A stretch of DNA of 64,000 bases from NCBI RefSeq assembly GCF_030272615.1, contig NC_081408.1, forward strand, positions 406,734,889 through 406,798,888, in the 5' to 3' direction. The position numbers and the translations under genes are program-made. The DNA comes from Cryptomeria japonica (Eukaryota > Streptophyta > Pinopsida > Cupressales > Cupressaceae). Of the stretch, positions 44,635-57,434 are shown piece by piece (positions within the stretch are counted from its first letter, which is position 1; each line of letters starts with the position of its first letter). The notes beneath the pieces are model-generated. The model was not told the origin of the DNA. It searched no databases and saw nothing but the letters and a program-made list of their open reading frames with translations.

Positions 44635-46539
44635 ATGTCTCCAAACTTGAGAATCAAAATATTTCAAAATCGTATATTTCAAGATGGAGACAAACTTATT
44701 TATTTTGATTCAGAAGAACACATTAGCATTGTGACTAGTGAAACCAGTAAAACAAGCGATGAATAAATAACTAAATCTACCATTGACAAAGAGTTTCACG
44801 ATCATAGATTTACTAAACATCTTAAAGAGGTGGTTAAACATGATCCATGAGAGTACTTCAAAGCCCTTGTTGATGAGGGAATTAAACAGCCACCTGATTT
44901 TGACATATCATTACTCATAGTTAAGGAAAAATTGAGAGCTAGTAAATCTAAACCTACAAGGACAAACAATGAGAAGAGGATAAAAGATCACAGACATTTC
45001 TACTTGCAACTAGGATACAAGAGATCTACTAAAACAACAAAACACACACCTACCAATGATCCCATTTTGAATGAATTAAGAGCATTGAGACAAGAATTAG
45101 ACACTCTCAAGAATAAGAAGGCATCGTTACACAAGTTTTCCATTGAGGACATATGTCCCTATCCTTTTGATCTGAGCATTTTGTTGCCACCTTTTCCTAG
45201 TCATTGGGAGATAACGAAACTGGATAAGTATAAAGGAAAAGGAGACCCTAAAGATCACTTGTGAGAATTTTGTGATGCTACCTTAGAATTTGCGATGGAC
45301 GAAACATACCTTATGAGACTATATTCTCACAGTCTTGGAGGAAGCGCTCTGGAATGGTTCTCCCGGTTACCTTCGACTATCAAATCTTTCCAAGATTTGG
45401 CTGATAATTTTGTCTCACACTATGCTTACAACTGCGAACATGAGGTGACCATGATGGACCTCTTCAACACAAAACAAAATCAAGGAGAATCCTTCATATC
45501 ATTTTTGTAAAGATGGAGACATTTGACAAAAAGTGCACCTTATGACATTCCCGATAAGAAAATTGTTGACCTCTTTTGTTTCAATTTAAACAAAGAAATT
45601 GGAAGAGAACTTTGCCTCAAGTATTTGGACACATTTGATGAGGTCATAGACATGGGATTTTGGATTGAACAAACCCTTATCGATGATGGTACTATAAAGA
45701 TAAATGATGATAAATATCACAAAGGATCGAGTTCGAATCACAAAACACCCTTTTGTGCTAAGAACAAGATTGTGGTTAATGACGGAGTTGTTGACGCGAA
45801 AAATGCTAAAACATCATCATTCGTTTACAACCTTAAGGGTTCATCCTTAGACAAAGAAAATGAGAAACAAAGAAGCTTCCCTAACCAAATTTTTACACCA
45901 TTGGGACAACCACTCGAGACAGCATTTAAAGAACTCCTTGAAAATAATCTTATAACATTACCTGAGATGAGAGAATACAATCCACAAGTCAAACCCCCAT
46001 GGTGGACTGACGATCACTTTTGCGACTATCGTAGACACAAGAGTCATAAGACTAATAGTCGCAATAAACTCTGACATGTGATACAAGACCTTCATGATGA
46101 GGGAGAGATTTCAATTGATGGACATAGTCCTTCTGGTAACTCTGATCGTGAGATATTCAAGAATTTTTTCCATAAGCATGGCAAAGATAAAGGAAAGGCC
46201 CTCAAGTCTTGTGATGGTGTGAACTATACCAATGCTAAATATGATTATACCATAAATAACATCAGTGAAACTGATAATCATGTGAATACCTTCATCATAA
46301 AGGGCAAAGAAACTGATTGTAATGTTACCACCCACAGAGGCACATTTATCCTTAGAGGCCCTAATTCTAAACCCATTGCACCGACTGCGCAATACAACCT
46401 TATAGAGCATTTAGGGAAAATGCTCGTGCAGATTTCGTGCATATTTCTATACTTGAATTGCTACGCTTATCCCCTAAACATAAAGTTATCCTTGATAAAG
46501 CGCTCGCTACTACCGCGGTGCCTACAGACCTACATGTAG
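44635..46539 (+). pseudogene. Gypsy 1 gag (broken)
   Basis: One frame from ATG 44635 (MSPNLRIKIFQNRIFQDG) to 46539 with isolated stops at about 44764, 44848, 45262, 45508 and 46072. The retrotransposon gag core is at about 45295-45620: DETYLMRLYSHSLGGSALEW, FSRLPSTIKSFQDLADNF, YDIPDKKIVDLFCF. An upstream helical part (RALRQELDTLKNKKASLHKF) precedes FPSHWEITKLDKYKGKGDPK. It would form the virus-like particle shell. No clear zinc knuckle was seen after the core. Confidence 0.78.
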
Positions 46540-47600
46540 ATTAATTCCAAGCTATGGTGGGACATATCGCCTCCCCTCATACCCTCACTCTCACTGAGAG
46601 TGATGATTTATCCATGCAACGACTGCAAAATGCACCCTTATAAATTGAAGTCCTTGTCCATAGAGTTAAGCTCAAGCAAGTCCACGTCTAAATATTTGTA
46701 CTCTGAAATTAATTAGAGAGCTTGGGTCTGATGAAAGTGCAATTAAGCCAAATAAAAATATTACGATAAAGGCATATGATAAAGAGGAAAGTTCATCTAA
46801 AGGATTAGTTACATTGCCTATTAAAGTGGGACCTATGGTGAAGGATGTGGCTTTCCAAGTCCTTGATCTCCCCTTGACCTATAACATTCTCCTTAGAAGG
46901 CCTTGGATCCATGCAATGCAAGTTGTATCTTCTACCCACCATCAATGTATCAAATTTCCGCACAATGGTGTCGAAATAACTATACCAGGAGATCCCAACC
47001 CTTTTATGTATTGCAGCAATCTAAGTTCTAAGATTGAATCCATCATTCCTAGCAATTGTGAAGCACCTCCTTCCCAAGCATAAATTGATCCTGATTCCTT
47101 AAAAGCGTCCACCTCCAAATCCAATGAAGCTAAGATCAAAATAAAAGTAAAAGACCATGGAGTAGGGGAATATTCTATGAGTCACTCTCTGCATTGGAAA
47201 GCTACCTTTGTCCCCTTGTGCTTATGGAAACCACAAATGACTGAAACCACATCGGACACCACTAATATAGTCTGCAAACCTACTGCTTTCAAAAAATGGG
47301 GAGCTTTGTATGATGAAATGGAAGAACAGGATCTCTTGAGATGGTTATACAAAGACAGAGATATAGAGAAAGAACAAATTGTAGAACCTAAAGTCAAAAT
47401 ACCAATTGAGAAACATGGAAAAGGATTGAAGATAATGAAAAGATATGGCTATATTGGTCATAGTCCTCCTGGTTTACACAAACAAGGTATACTTGAACCA
47501 ATCAAACTTGATGGTGGACATAAGGTTCCTAGTTTAGGGTATGATACGCATAAAGATAAGACCTTGAGTACTAAGGGTAACTCGCGTGAGGTAGGATAGT
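46540..47600 (+). pseudogene. Gypsy 1 protease region (broken)
   Basis: After a frameshift, the aspartic protease C-terminal half is clear at 46814-47083: LPIKVGPMVKDVAFQVLDLP, LTYNILLRRPWIHAMQVV and the HQCIKFPHNGVEI motif. The half that should hold the active Asp (about 46640-46760) is scrambled by stops, and I could not see an intact D-T/S-G. A linker follows (47177-47599) with KKWGALYDEMEEQDLLRWLY, IPIEKHGKGLKIMKRYGYIG, shared by many plant gypsy polyproteins. Confidence 0.7.
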
Positions 47601-47819
47601 CTTCTAGCGCAACATAGACTGATGAGGAAGGTGTCATCGATGAATTTGATGATTTCATTGATATATATGATTATGATTCTATATGTACCCTTGAGCCTAA
47701 TCATGACTCTTTACCCCTTGTTCACCCGCAACTTATTGATTGGGACCAAACAAGACTACCTCAGTTAGATTTTTTTCAAAACAATGAGGCAATCATAAAC
47801 TTTCTTTGAGCATGAAGTG

Positions 47820-49990
47820 ATTTACCCCTTGGAGATCATAGGGATGGATTCACCATAGAATTCAACAATGTGACATACTTTGGAGAAAGTGCCAAGCCTT
47901 TTAGTCGCAAAATTATGGAAAATATCAATAGGTCTTCTAGTGAAAACCATTTTGCAACACTATTAGACCTGAGAAAAGTAAAAATAAAGGACGTATTCGA
48001 AGGTGAAAACCTCTTTGCGGCGCGCGAGGATGGAAGGCTTGACACACCACCCCTAACATTATACCATGAGAAGTCATCTATGTTAGTGGAAAAGACTGTA
48101 CCAACAAACTTGGGCACTGAAAAGCAACCAAAGATCATACATTTAGCAAAATAATTGACACCTGAAGAGAGAATAGAGCATATCCAATTTTGCAAGGAAA
48201 GACAGGTTAATTTTGCATGGTCCTATGCAAACATACCGGGACTTGACCCTAATTTAGTTATGCATCACTTGTCTTTGCCACCGGGGGCAAAACTTGTCAA
48301 ACAAAAATTGGGAAAAATGCATCCTCACATGGCACTATTGGTAAAGGTAGAAATAAAAAAGTTGCACGATGTTGGATTTATAAGACCTGTTGATTATGCC
48401 GACTAGATTTCAAATTTGGTACCAATTTTAAAACCTGATGGGAATGATCCTGTTTGCATTGATTTCAAATATTTAAATAAATATTGTCCTAAAGATGACT
48501 TCCCACTTCCTAATATTGACATGATAGTGGATTCTATAGCAGGACATGGGATGTTATCTCTCATGGATGGGTTCTCGAGCTATAAGCATATCAAAATTGC
48601 TCCTGAGGATAAAATCAAAACAACATTCACTTGTCCTTGGGGAACTTTTTGTTGGAACGTCATACCCTCCAAATCCAAGAATGCCAGAGCTACTTATCAG
48701 CGTGAAATGACCACTATTTTTCATGGCATGATGCATATATATCTGGAAGATTATGTAAATGACTTTCTTGAAATATCTTATACCAGAAAGGGACATTTAG
48801 AAATCATGGATAAAATCTTTACAAGGTTGGAAAAATATAAAGTCTGATTGAATCCAAAGAAATGTGTCTTTGGGGTAACCTCCAGGAAACTCCTTGGATA
48901 CATAGTATCATCTAAGGGAATTGAAATTGATCTTGAAAAAGTGAAAGCCATACTTGAGATGCCACCACCAAGGAATATATGTTAGCTGAGATTTTTACAA
49001 GGGAAAATTCAATCTATCTATTGCTTTATAGCACAACTTGCGGATAAATGTCAACCATTCCACCACCTACTACGCAAAAATGTTTCATTCAGATGGGATG
49101 ACAAATGTGAACAATCTTTTCAATAGATCAAAGAATACATGATGTCCCCACTAGTGTTAGTACCTCCTATCGATGACAAGCCTTTACTATTGTATATATC
49201 CACAACCGCCACAACATTGGGGGCACTTTTGGCGCAACATGAATCTAAAGGAAAATAATGTGCAATATATTACATCAATTTTACTCTAGTGGGATATGAG
49301 CTCAATTAAACTCCTATTGAGAGAGTGTGTATTGCTATAGTTTTTGCCTCACAGAAACTGTGACATTACATGCTTACACACCAAACAAAGCTCATTGCAA
49401 AAATTGATCCGCTTAAATATCTTCTGAGTAAAGTCGCTCTTACGACAGGATGACTGGCTAAATGGGCCATGATTCTCTATGAGTTTGACATTGAATATGT
49501 AGAAAGAAAAGCAATAAAGGGACAACCTGAAGCAGATCAATTCGTTGATGCTCCTGTCACAGATGATCATCCACTTATCACAGAGTTACCTGATGAGTCA
49601 ATCTTCAACACGGAATCTTCACATCTCTAGACTTCATATTTTGATGGCTCCTTCACACATGGTGGTTCTAGCATTGGCATTCTCTTTGTTACACCGCAAG
49701 GGGATTGCATAGTTGAGGCTTACAAAATACAATTTCCATGCACCAACAATATTGTAGAATATGAAGCATTATTTTCTGGACTCTGTATGGTTGTACAATG
49801 GAAAATCTTAGATTTGAATGTTCTTGGTGACTCTTATTTATTGATAAGACAGTTAAATGAATATTATAAAACAAAAGATGAAAAGCTCATTCAATACAAG
49901 AGAATGGTGGACGATTTCAAGGCTTATTTTATCACAATCACATTTGCGAAAATTCCTTAGGACAACAATAGAGTAGTTGATATAATGGCT
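47820..49990 (+). pseudogene. Gypsy 1 reverse transcriptase and RNase H (broken)
   Basis: RT lies in the same frame as the protease. It includes HHLSLPPGAKLVKQKLGKMH, VEIKKLHDVGFIRPVDYAD, a stop where W is usual, VPILKPDGNDPVCIDFKYLN, YCPKDDFPLPNID, LSLMDGFSSYKHI and a catalytic motif reading DYVNDFLE at about 48749-48772 (usual YVDD). RT ends LLGYIVSSKGIEIDLEKV. RNase H follows with LGALLAQH, YTPIERVCIAIVFA, and a second RNase H-like domain, SYFDGSFTHGGSSIGI, near 49640. The loss of one catalytic Asp and numerous stops make it inactive. Confidence 0.85.
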
Positions 49991-51260
49991 ACAATCGCCT
50001 ACCTTGTAATAATGCCAAGTAATGTTGCATACTGTGAGTTCTTGGTTGAACCACTCTTGGAACTCGCTTATAATGTACCACAATCTGAAATGATATGTCT
50101 CATTATTGGTTCTAATTCCCAATGGTATGGAGATATATATGTCTACTTACATGATAATACCTTACCTCCTAATCTATCCAATACAGCCCGAAAAACCTTT
50201 ATTCGTCAAGCCTCCCATTATGCCATTTTAGTTGATACCCTATATCGTTGGGGTCTTGATGTTAACTTCAATGCCTTGAGTGTGACGAAGCCAACATTGC
50301 CTTGTGAGAGGTACATGAAGGTATATGTGGGGCACATTCGAGCGGTCCTACCCTAGCTAAGAAACTTTTGTGTACTGGTTACTACTGACCTACGATGGAG
50401 AAGAATGCTTATTAGTTTGTTAAGAAATTCCAAATACATGGAGACTTGATACATGTACCAATGCAAGAATTGCAACCTATTATCACATCTTGGCTCTTCT
50501 GTCAGTGGGGATTTGAACTCGTGGCCAAAATCCATCCACCCTCATCCAATAGCCATAAATTCATCATCACTGCTACTGATTATTTCACGAAATGGATTGA
50601 AGTTGTTCCTCTTACTCATATCACTAGAAAAAAAATTGCCACATTTATCCTAAACTACATCATATGCTGGTATGGTGTCCCCCTTTCCATCATTATTGAT
50701 AACGATCGTCCCTTCAAGAATCAAGATGTCTATGAGCTCTGCGAGAAATTCCACATCCAGCACCATTTCTCCACACCATACTATCCTCAAGGTAATGGCT
50801 AGGCAGAGGCCTCTAACAAAAATATCCTTAGAATCCTAAAAAAGACGGTCAATGAAGTTGGTCGTGACTGGCATATCTAGTTGAACCCCACCTTGTGGGC
50901 TTACTGCACAAGTATCTGCACTCCGACAAGTGCCACTCTATACTCCCTTGTTTATGGTGTTGAAGCTATATTTCCCATTGAGATCGAGATACCTTCCCTA
51001 TGAGTCTCTTTGCGCACCCTAATCAGTAATGAAGACTATAGAGTCTCCCGCTTGCATGACTTAGAATTGTTGGATGAAAGAAGACAAACTGGTTTTGATC
51101 ACCTCAGAGCATATCAACAACACGTGTAGAAGTTACAACCATAGAGTCATATCTCACACATTTGAAGTTGGTGATCTTGTCCTTGAAGAAAATCCAAAGA
51201 ATCAGCAAGACAGAGAAAAAAAGGGCAAGTTTGAAGCTAACTGGCTTTGTCCATAAATCA
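49991..51260 (+). pseudogene. Gypsy 1 integrase (broken)
   Basis: The N-terminal part (49985-50356) has AYLVIMPSNVAYCEFLVEPL and TFIRQASHYAILVDTLYRWG, where a zinc-binding HHCC region would sit. The core begins near 50560: ATDYFTKWIEVVPLTHITRK, CWYGVPLSIIIDNDRPFKNQ, HFSTPYYPQGNG, stop, AEASNK. It keeps the D, D and E positions of the DDE core by eye. The C-terminal part (AYQQHV...SHISHTFEVGDLVLEE) runs to 51256. Frameshifts occur near 50360 and 51060. The product would insert cDNA into the chromosome. Confidence 0.82.
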
Positions 51261-53063
51261 TCACTTTTGCCTATGGATCAGGAGCATATCAGCTGGCTAC
51301 TCCCAAGGGTGAACTGCTTAAAAATCCAATCAATAGCATTCACCTTTGCAAGTTCTATGCCTCATTATTTTAGAGAATTTCTTTAAAAGATCTTTGAAAA
51401 ACTTCAAAAAAATGAGAAAAAAAAACCTAAAAAATTGTCAATTTGGTAAAAACCTAGCAAACAGATGCCTCGTGACAAAAAAAAGAGAAAAAAAGACTTG
51501 AAAAAAATCGTCACTTTGGTGAAAACTTGGCAAACAAGCACCTTGGGCAAATACCATGGTGAAAATTAGGCAACCGACGCCATGCGTAGAGATTTTGCTC
51601 CTCTTTCCTTCATTACTCTACTTTGATCATGCCCTATCCATATTTACCCTCCCATTTCATAATAACCTTCCCACTCCATCATAGCTTGTGGATTGTTTTG
51701 CTTAACATGTGTGCTTGTTGCTCTTGCATACTAAGCTAGTCTTATCCCTCACTAGGGCATCTCCTCAAACTTAGCGGTGGGTTGGGATAGTTGGCATCTC
51801 ACGGTCGGAGGAACTATCTTCTAAAATGTCCTAAAAAAAAATCCTAAAAATTATAAAATGTCCTAAAAAAATCATTAAAATCATAAAAATCGTAAAAAGT
51901 CCTAAAAAAGTCCCTAAATATTAAAATCATAAAAATCCAAAAACATTTAATAAATGTTGCGATGACACAAACACTTCGGACACACATGTAGCTTTGAACT
52001 TCAACGAAATCATGACGTGATGGGATTACGATTGAGCATACATAATAACACCCTATTGACTTCTCAAAACCAAACGCATTAACTGTGAACAAGAATCATT
52101 GTGGCATAAAACATACTGTTTGTTTGATTGATTATGTCTTCTGATTGTTTTGATTTTATCTTTGGTGACATGTCTTTTAGCTTTCCAGGATGTCTCTAAC
52201 TAGAGATTTTATCTCCAGGATGTCTTTGACTAGAAAGGCGAGGATGGGGCATCTTCACCTGTTTGTTGCTTGTGAATTGTTCCTTAGTAATATGATGACT
52301 CGTCTTAGGACATGATTATCTAAGATCATTGAGGACATAACGGTTTGACGCAAACTGAGGCAATCCTTTCTTGTTTGATGTGTTTTCTTTTAAATGCAAT
52401 TGGTATGATGATTCATTTCGGTCTTATTCATATCTAGATGAGTTTTATTCTTTTTTCCATAATAAGCTCGATGACAATATAAGCACAAGAATTGTCATCA
52501 TTTTTTTCATATCCTTTTTCTCATCATTCTTCTTCTCCTCACTTTTTTCTTTTCATCACCCCCTTTCATCTCTCTCTTTCATCATTTCTTTCATCATCTT
52601 CTCCATTCTTCTCACTGCAGTGAGATCAATCAAATGCCTTATCCAACTGATGCATGTCTTTGAATCTTTAATCTTTTTAAAATCAATCAACTTGCTTCTT
52701 GCACTCTCAATGCCCTTGGATCAATCAATCAATCATTGGATCACCTTATCATGTGTTAGCATCAATCCCAATCAACTTAATCATCTTATCAACTAGGCTA
52801 TACCGGTCATTTCCATCAATTGTTCAGTTACACCTCATCAACTATGCATTTCCATCAAATGTGCATCTCAATTTAATCATTTGTGCAATATCAATTATCC
52901 AATCTTCTCTCTCGTATTCTATCAAGATATACATCTCCATCAATTTGTTCGATCAATCTCTCGAGGGGGCATATCATTCCCATCTTGAGGAAACTTTATA
53001 TCAATTCATCTTATCTTCTTTGAGCCAACGTGACAAGCTTCATTGTCTCAAAGAGGGGCAAAA
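51261..53063 (+). other. Non-coding 3' region of gypsy 1 with polypurine tract
   Basis: Between integrase and the 3' LTR. It contains A-rich runs and short duplications (tcctaaaaa words 51830-51910; ggtgaaaac and ggtaaaaacc words 51440-51560) and a tcatc/tttctc-rich stretch at 52490-52620. It ends in the purine tract caaagaggggcaaaa (53049-53063) directly before TGAAGACACC. No gene was recognised. Confidence 0.55.
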
Positions 53064-55030
53064 TGAAGACACCTAAAATTGTCTTGCATAATTAAATAAA
53101 TATATTTATTTATTTAATTATTTTTTCTTAAGTCTTCTATTAATTAAATAATTATTTATTTATTTAATTAATTCATTTATCCTCTTCTATCATTTTTCTA
53201 TTTAAATAAATATTTTTATTTATTTAAATTATCTTTTCCCGAAATTAAATAAATATTTTATTTATTTAATTGGTCCCACTTCCTCTATTAATTAAATAAA
53301 TTTTATTTATTTAATTAATTCATTATCTTATTCACTCTATGACACATGTCATTTATCTCTTAATTTTCCTCCACCTACCCCCTTCATTATTTTATTATTT
53401 TTTCTAACTACCCTCTTATTATTTTATCATTTTCTATACCTACCCTTCAATCCTAGCCGACCATTTATCTTTTCACCTCATAATCTTATCCTTCCATTTT
53501 CTAAGGTGTTCTCTATATAAGAGGATTCTTTTATCTTTATCAATCCTAATAAGCAACCTAGCATTGGAGTGTACTTTTTGCATTCTGGCATTCTTATTTT
53601 GCATCCATCATATTTCAAATCTTCATTCACCATAGCTTCTTGTGCATGTGCTTCTGAGAGCATCATTTTTTAACACAATATCTTGGCTGATAGAAGTGTA
53701 ATGGAATAGTTTTTATAGCATGCATGTGTGTTTTTAGTTTAGATTTTGGTTTGCATTGTGTTCATTTTGCAAGTACTCTAATGAGGATGTTGAAATAAAT
53801 CTGGATCTTGTCCCATAAGATTTCAAATTTGATTTTGTAGTGTCAAAAATTGCATAACCCTTTGTAATTCGACCTACATATTTTATAACCACTTTGATGT
53901 CCATTCCCCTAGCACCTGAGTAGGCTCATTTCAGCCCTTGCATCAGCCTTTTCCCTCTCAGAATGCTCAAGATACCTTTCAGCAACCATCCTTCAGCTTT
54001 TGTTTCATGTTAGCCATGTGTCTCCCTTGTTTCCTGTCGTTTTTTAGCATGACTCATTTGGACACTAGTGCACCGCGAGGACGTCTACGCGCCGCGCATT
54101 CGTCTCGCGAAATCTCAATGTTCGAATGTCGATTATGAGCGCGTCTTTCCACTTGTCACCTACGTATGTTGGTGGAAACAACTCCAAACCTTTCAAATGG
54201 CTCGCGGCCCTCTCTTTCCCTCCTCTTCTCTCATTTTAAATCTGTCTTCTCTCCTCATTCAAAATCTCTAGTTTCTCCAAGCAATTTCTCTTGGCTCTCA
54301 CAGCTTTCTCTTGCTCCCTCACTCACTTGCTACAACAGTCTCTAGTTTTCTATAGCACTTTCAAGCTCTCACGATATCTCTTGCAACTCTCTTGCCTTTT
54401 GTCAAGCCTATTTGGTAATATCTATTTATTTATCCTATCTTTGAGCATCTTGGGATTCATCACATCCCTTATCCATCAAATCATTTGGCATTTATTATAT
54501 CTTGTATTTATTTCATTTTATCTTTTATTCTATCAATCTATCTGGCTATCTGTGGAGGTGGAAACACCAAAACAGGGATTTGACTCAGGCGAGTCCCTAA
54601 GCAGCCCCAAACATTTTTCCTTTCTAGCTTATGTGCAGGTTGCATTAGAGAAGACCCATTTGGCTGGAGGCTTCATATCGTGGATCGGTTGTGAGATTAT
54701 CTTCTTCCTTTCCTTTGTGTCTTTCATTCCATTTCATATAATCATGTTACCTTCTTTTATATACCTTTATCACATTTAAATTGATCTAGAACACATATCT
54801 GTTATATTGTGCCCTTCTGTGTGAACTTTGTATCACGTCCGTACAAGACGCTAGCACACTGCGCTATTGTCCCTAATCTGTGTGTGCATCCTTGTACAGA
54901 GAGTTGTCAGAGGACATACAAAGACACTACATCTTCAGTGGAGAGGTCAGTTAGTGAATCTTCGAGAGGTTGTTATCCGTATGTCGAAGAGGTTTATTTT
55001 TCCCCCTCTACAGATTTTCTCCATCTATAA
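53064..55030 (+). repeat. 3' LTR of gypsy 1 (right end approximate)
   Basis: Starts TGAAGACACCTAAAATTG after the purine tract. It contains five A/T palindromes (53090-53320), a TATA box (TATATAA, 53514-53520), a GC-rich segment near 54065-54150, and at 54545 the conserved gaggtggaaacaccaaaac block followed by tttgactcaggcgagtcc and gtgcaggttgc. The same block occurs in the nested gypsy LTR (9481) and in part in the gypsy 2 LTR (about 56850). I could not find a matching 5' LTR or a target duplication, so the end is a guess. Confidence 0.55.
53090..53320. repeat. Array of five A/T palindromes in the gypsy 1 LTR
   Basis: Five near-perfect inverted repeats of 28-34 bases built on attaaataaat / atttatttaat, at about 53090-53119, 53139-53172, 53201-53228, 53244-53271 and 53288-53319. 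They are separated by short C/T-rich spacers (for example cctcttctatc) at fairly even 45-55 base intervals. Confidence 0.88.
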
Positions 55031-56161
55031 AAAACAACTAATTTGATGGTATTAGTTACATGGATCCACCTGGGATTGCACAATTGAAGCCATTGGAGGA
55101 TAGGTTCAATATCGTAATGTTTTGAGGAATTTGAATACCACAAAACACATTTCTAGTGAAATTCGCCCTTGACAAATCAAGACCATGAGCTCTTACCACT
55201 ATTTGAAAACAACTATGCAAGAAATTAAACTAAATCCTCTTATACGGGTAATTTAAGAATAAATACTAAATACTAACCTTTTCCACTTAAATACCAATCA
55301 TTTTCCATGACCAGGCTTGCACATTGTGCCATTCAAAGTGCCCTTTTCAGATTATGCCATTATCCATGTTCATTGGGTCCAAAGCCAAAATCTATTTAGA
55401 AGCCACACCCTCAAATCCTTTTTTTCTTCTTACCTAGACTAATGTTTAAGAGAACCCTAATAATACTTGGAGAATGAGCATATTATGATTAGAATGAGTA
55501 TATGTGTTCAGTTCTTTGTCACAATCCAATAGACTATTTCCTAAATGATCGTTTTGTTCAATGTATAGGCTCGAATTTAGCTTAAACCTACTTTATAAGG
55601 AGTATGTCAAATTGACTATTAAAGTTTCATCTTTAAATGTGGCCTAGCATCAAATATTAATGTAATATAAGTGGTGCATGAGCTTGACATATATGTAAAG
55701 TTGAAGATTAAAATGGAATAATAAAAGGAGAGAAATTAACATTGGAGATCGCACACATGTTACAAAGAGTTTTAAAAACTCAATATTCACAAAACATTAA
55801 ATGCTAACTTTAAAATTTCAATTCATATTAAATGTACCTTGAGGGAATTGACAGAGGATCCTTGGAACAATATAGTATTGCCCCATGTTTTAGTAAGCCT
55901 AGTTTCTAGTTACATGTTGTAGATGACATAAAAAAGGTCTAGGGGGTGGTAGTGCTACAAAGGAGAGAAAAGAGTCAAAGAAAGTTCGCCTACATTGATA
56001 AAGAAGAACACTTATCTTTCCTAATGTTTTTGTGAAAGAAGTATTGTGACCTGATGTACAAGTTCCAACATATATGACATTTTATTTAGTAGCCCACTCA
56101 TGCTTTCAATGTTTACCTTAAAAAAGTATTGTGATGCAAAGTATAAGTTACAATATATTTG
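55031..56161. other. Gap between gypsy 1 and gypsy 2, no gene
   Basis: About 1.1 kb of AT-rich DNA without recognisable coding sequence, ending atttg directly before the TGTAG start of the gypsy 2 LTR. Confidence 0.5.
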
Positions 56162-57417
56162 TGTAGTATCATAAAATTGCAACTCTAGCAATTTTCGACT
56201 TCATTAGGGTCCTCACGCATGCAAGATCGAATCCTCTAGCCTGATCGAAGACTGGAGATTGCTCAGCTTGCGGAAACAACTTCTTCCTTGGTCTCTGCAT
56301 CACCCCGTACGCACTCTGCCTTGAAGAAAGGGGTAGGATAGGGGCGTTACGCCACTATCCCCCTTTGACAGGGACATGGCGCCCTTGTCCTCCCAGGACA
56401 AGGGTGTGGCGCCCCTGTCCCTACCCTATTTTGGGCCATGACCCTTCCTAGGGTTGCATTGTTGGTTGTGCATCCGGCAAGAAAGTCCCCTGATGTCGAC
56501 CCATGATGAAATTCAAATCCACTAACATGTATTTAAGGGGCATTCATCCTATCATTTGCTTAAGTGGAAGTTGGATATGTTAAAGTTGGATAGGTCGAAG
56601 TTGGAGAGATTCAAGTGTGCATAAGCGATCAAGCATTCAAGCATTCTTTTCCAGCATTGAGCATTTTCAACTCTCCCTTCAAGGCTAGGTGTTGCATTCA
56701 ATTCAAGGATTCAACCATTGAAGAGGAGATTGATTTCAACATTCAATTCCACACAAGCACTTCTATCAGCATTTCTATCACAACCTCCCTTGAGGTGATT
56801 TGCAACTCAGTCTTTCATTTACATCTACTTGCAAGTACTTTCTGTCATTACTTGGTTAATTCCAAAACTGAGGTTTGACCTAAAGGCAAACCCCCAATCC
56901 CAACCCATTTTCCTCTCTTTTTTGTGTGTAGGTTGCAGGTGTGTAGTTGTACTTTCGGATTCGAGCTCCATTTGTAGAGGCGAAAAAACCCTTTTCGTTT
57001 CGCGGATTTTTTGGAGGACCGTGTACATTCCCACCATGGTCTGGGCAACTTTTCCTCAAATTCGCAGAGCAACTTCACCTCAACATTTCACTGTCAGATC
57101 CAAGTGCACAGCTTCATCCCATATTCCGATCTCAAGTTATAATCAGTTCTTTGTCACTTTTGCACTACATAAATCAATCAAATCCTTTCCATTTCAAACA
57201 AGGAAGAGGGGATCAACTTAACACTTCCAATTCATTTAGAATTCAATCTACCATCTTTGTGTGGAGAGATTGAATCTAGTGAATTATCCTCTCCTCTTCC
57301 TAATGTAACATGGTGAAAAGTGCTTGAATGGTAATCAATAGCGAAGCTCTCATCTCTCTTTGAGGGAAAGGGTAGTTTCCTTCTTAATCTATCATTCACC
57401 ATTTTCCCACCATTACA
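56162..57417 (+). repeat. 5' LTR of gypsy 2
   Basis: Starts TGTAGTATCATAAAATTGC and ends ...CACCATTACA three bases before the primer-binding site. It is related to the nested gypsy solo LTR at 8517-10187: similar start, the GC-rich ggacaagggtgtggcgcccc modules at 56329-56430, and the tttgacctaaaggcaaaccc plus gtaggttgcagg segment near 56870-56940. The putative left flank is atttg (56157-56161); its partner would lie outside the window. Confidence 0.78.
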
Positions 57418-57420
57418 TTT

Positions 57421-57434
57421 TGGTGAACCCGATA
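57421..57434 (+). promoter_or_regulatory. Gypsy 2 primer-binding site
   Basis: TGGTGAACCCGATA three bases after the LTR end. The TGG start and position are those of a retroelement primer-binding site; I am not certain which tRNA it pairs with. Confidence 0.6.

Larger units (their letters stand above)
43690..55030 (+). mobile_element. Gypsy element 1: degenerate Ty3/gypsy retrotransposon
   Basis: Order gag, protease, RT, RNase H, integrase on the + strand identifies Ty3/gypsy. The coding region is dead: about a dozen stops, several small frameshifts and a changed RT catalytic motif. Several stops (for example tga at 44847 and 45262, tag at 48403) are one C-to-T or G-to-A change from the residue expected, which fits decay of methylated DNA. 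A purine tract and TGAAGACACC mark the 3' LTR start at 53064. The 5' side is unclear, because 43690 onward looks like an LTR promoter but does not match the 3' LTR. The right end near 55030 is approximate. Confidence 0.78.

Noticed and set aside
54930-55060. A second primer-binding site after the gypsy 1 3' LTR (tttgatggtattag)
   Set aside because: It lacks the TGG start and any matching internal domain downstream. Only a weak resemblance.
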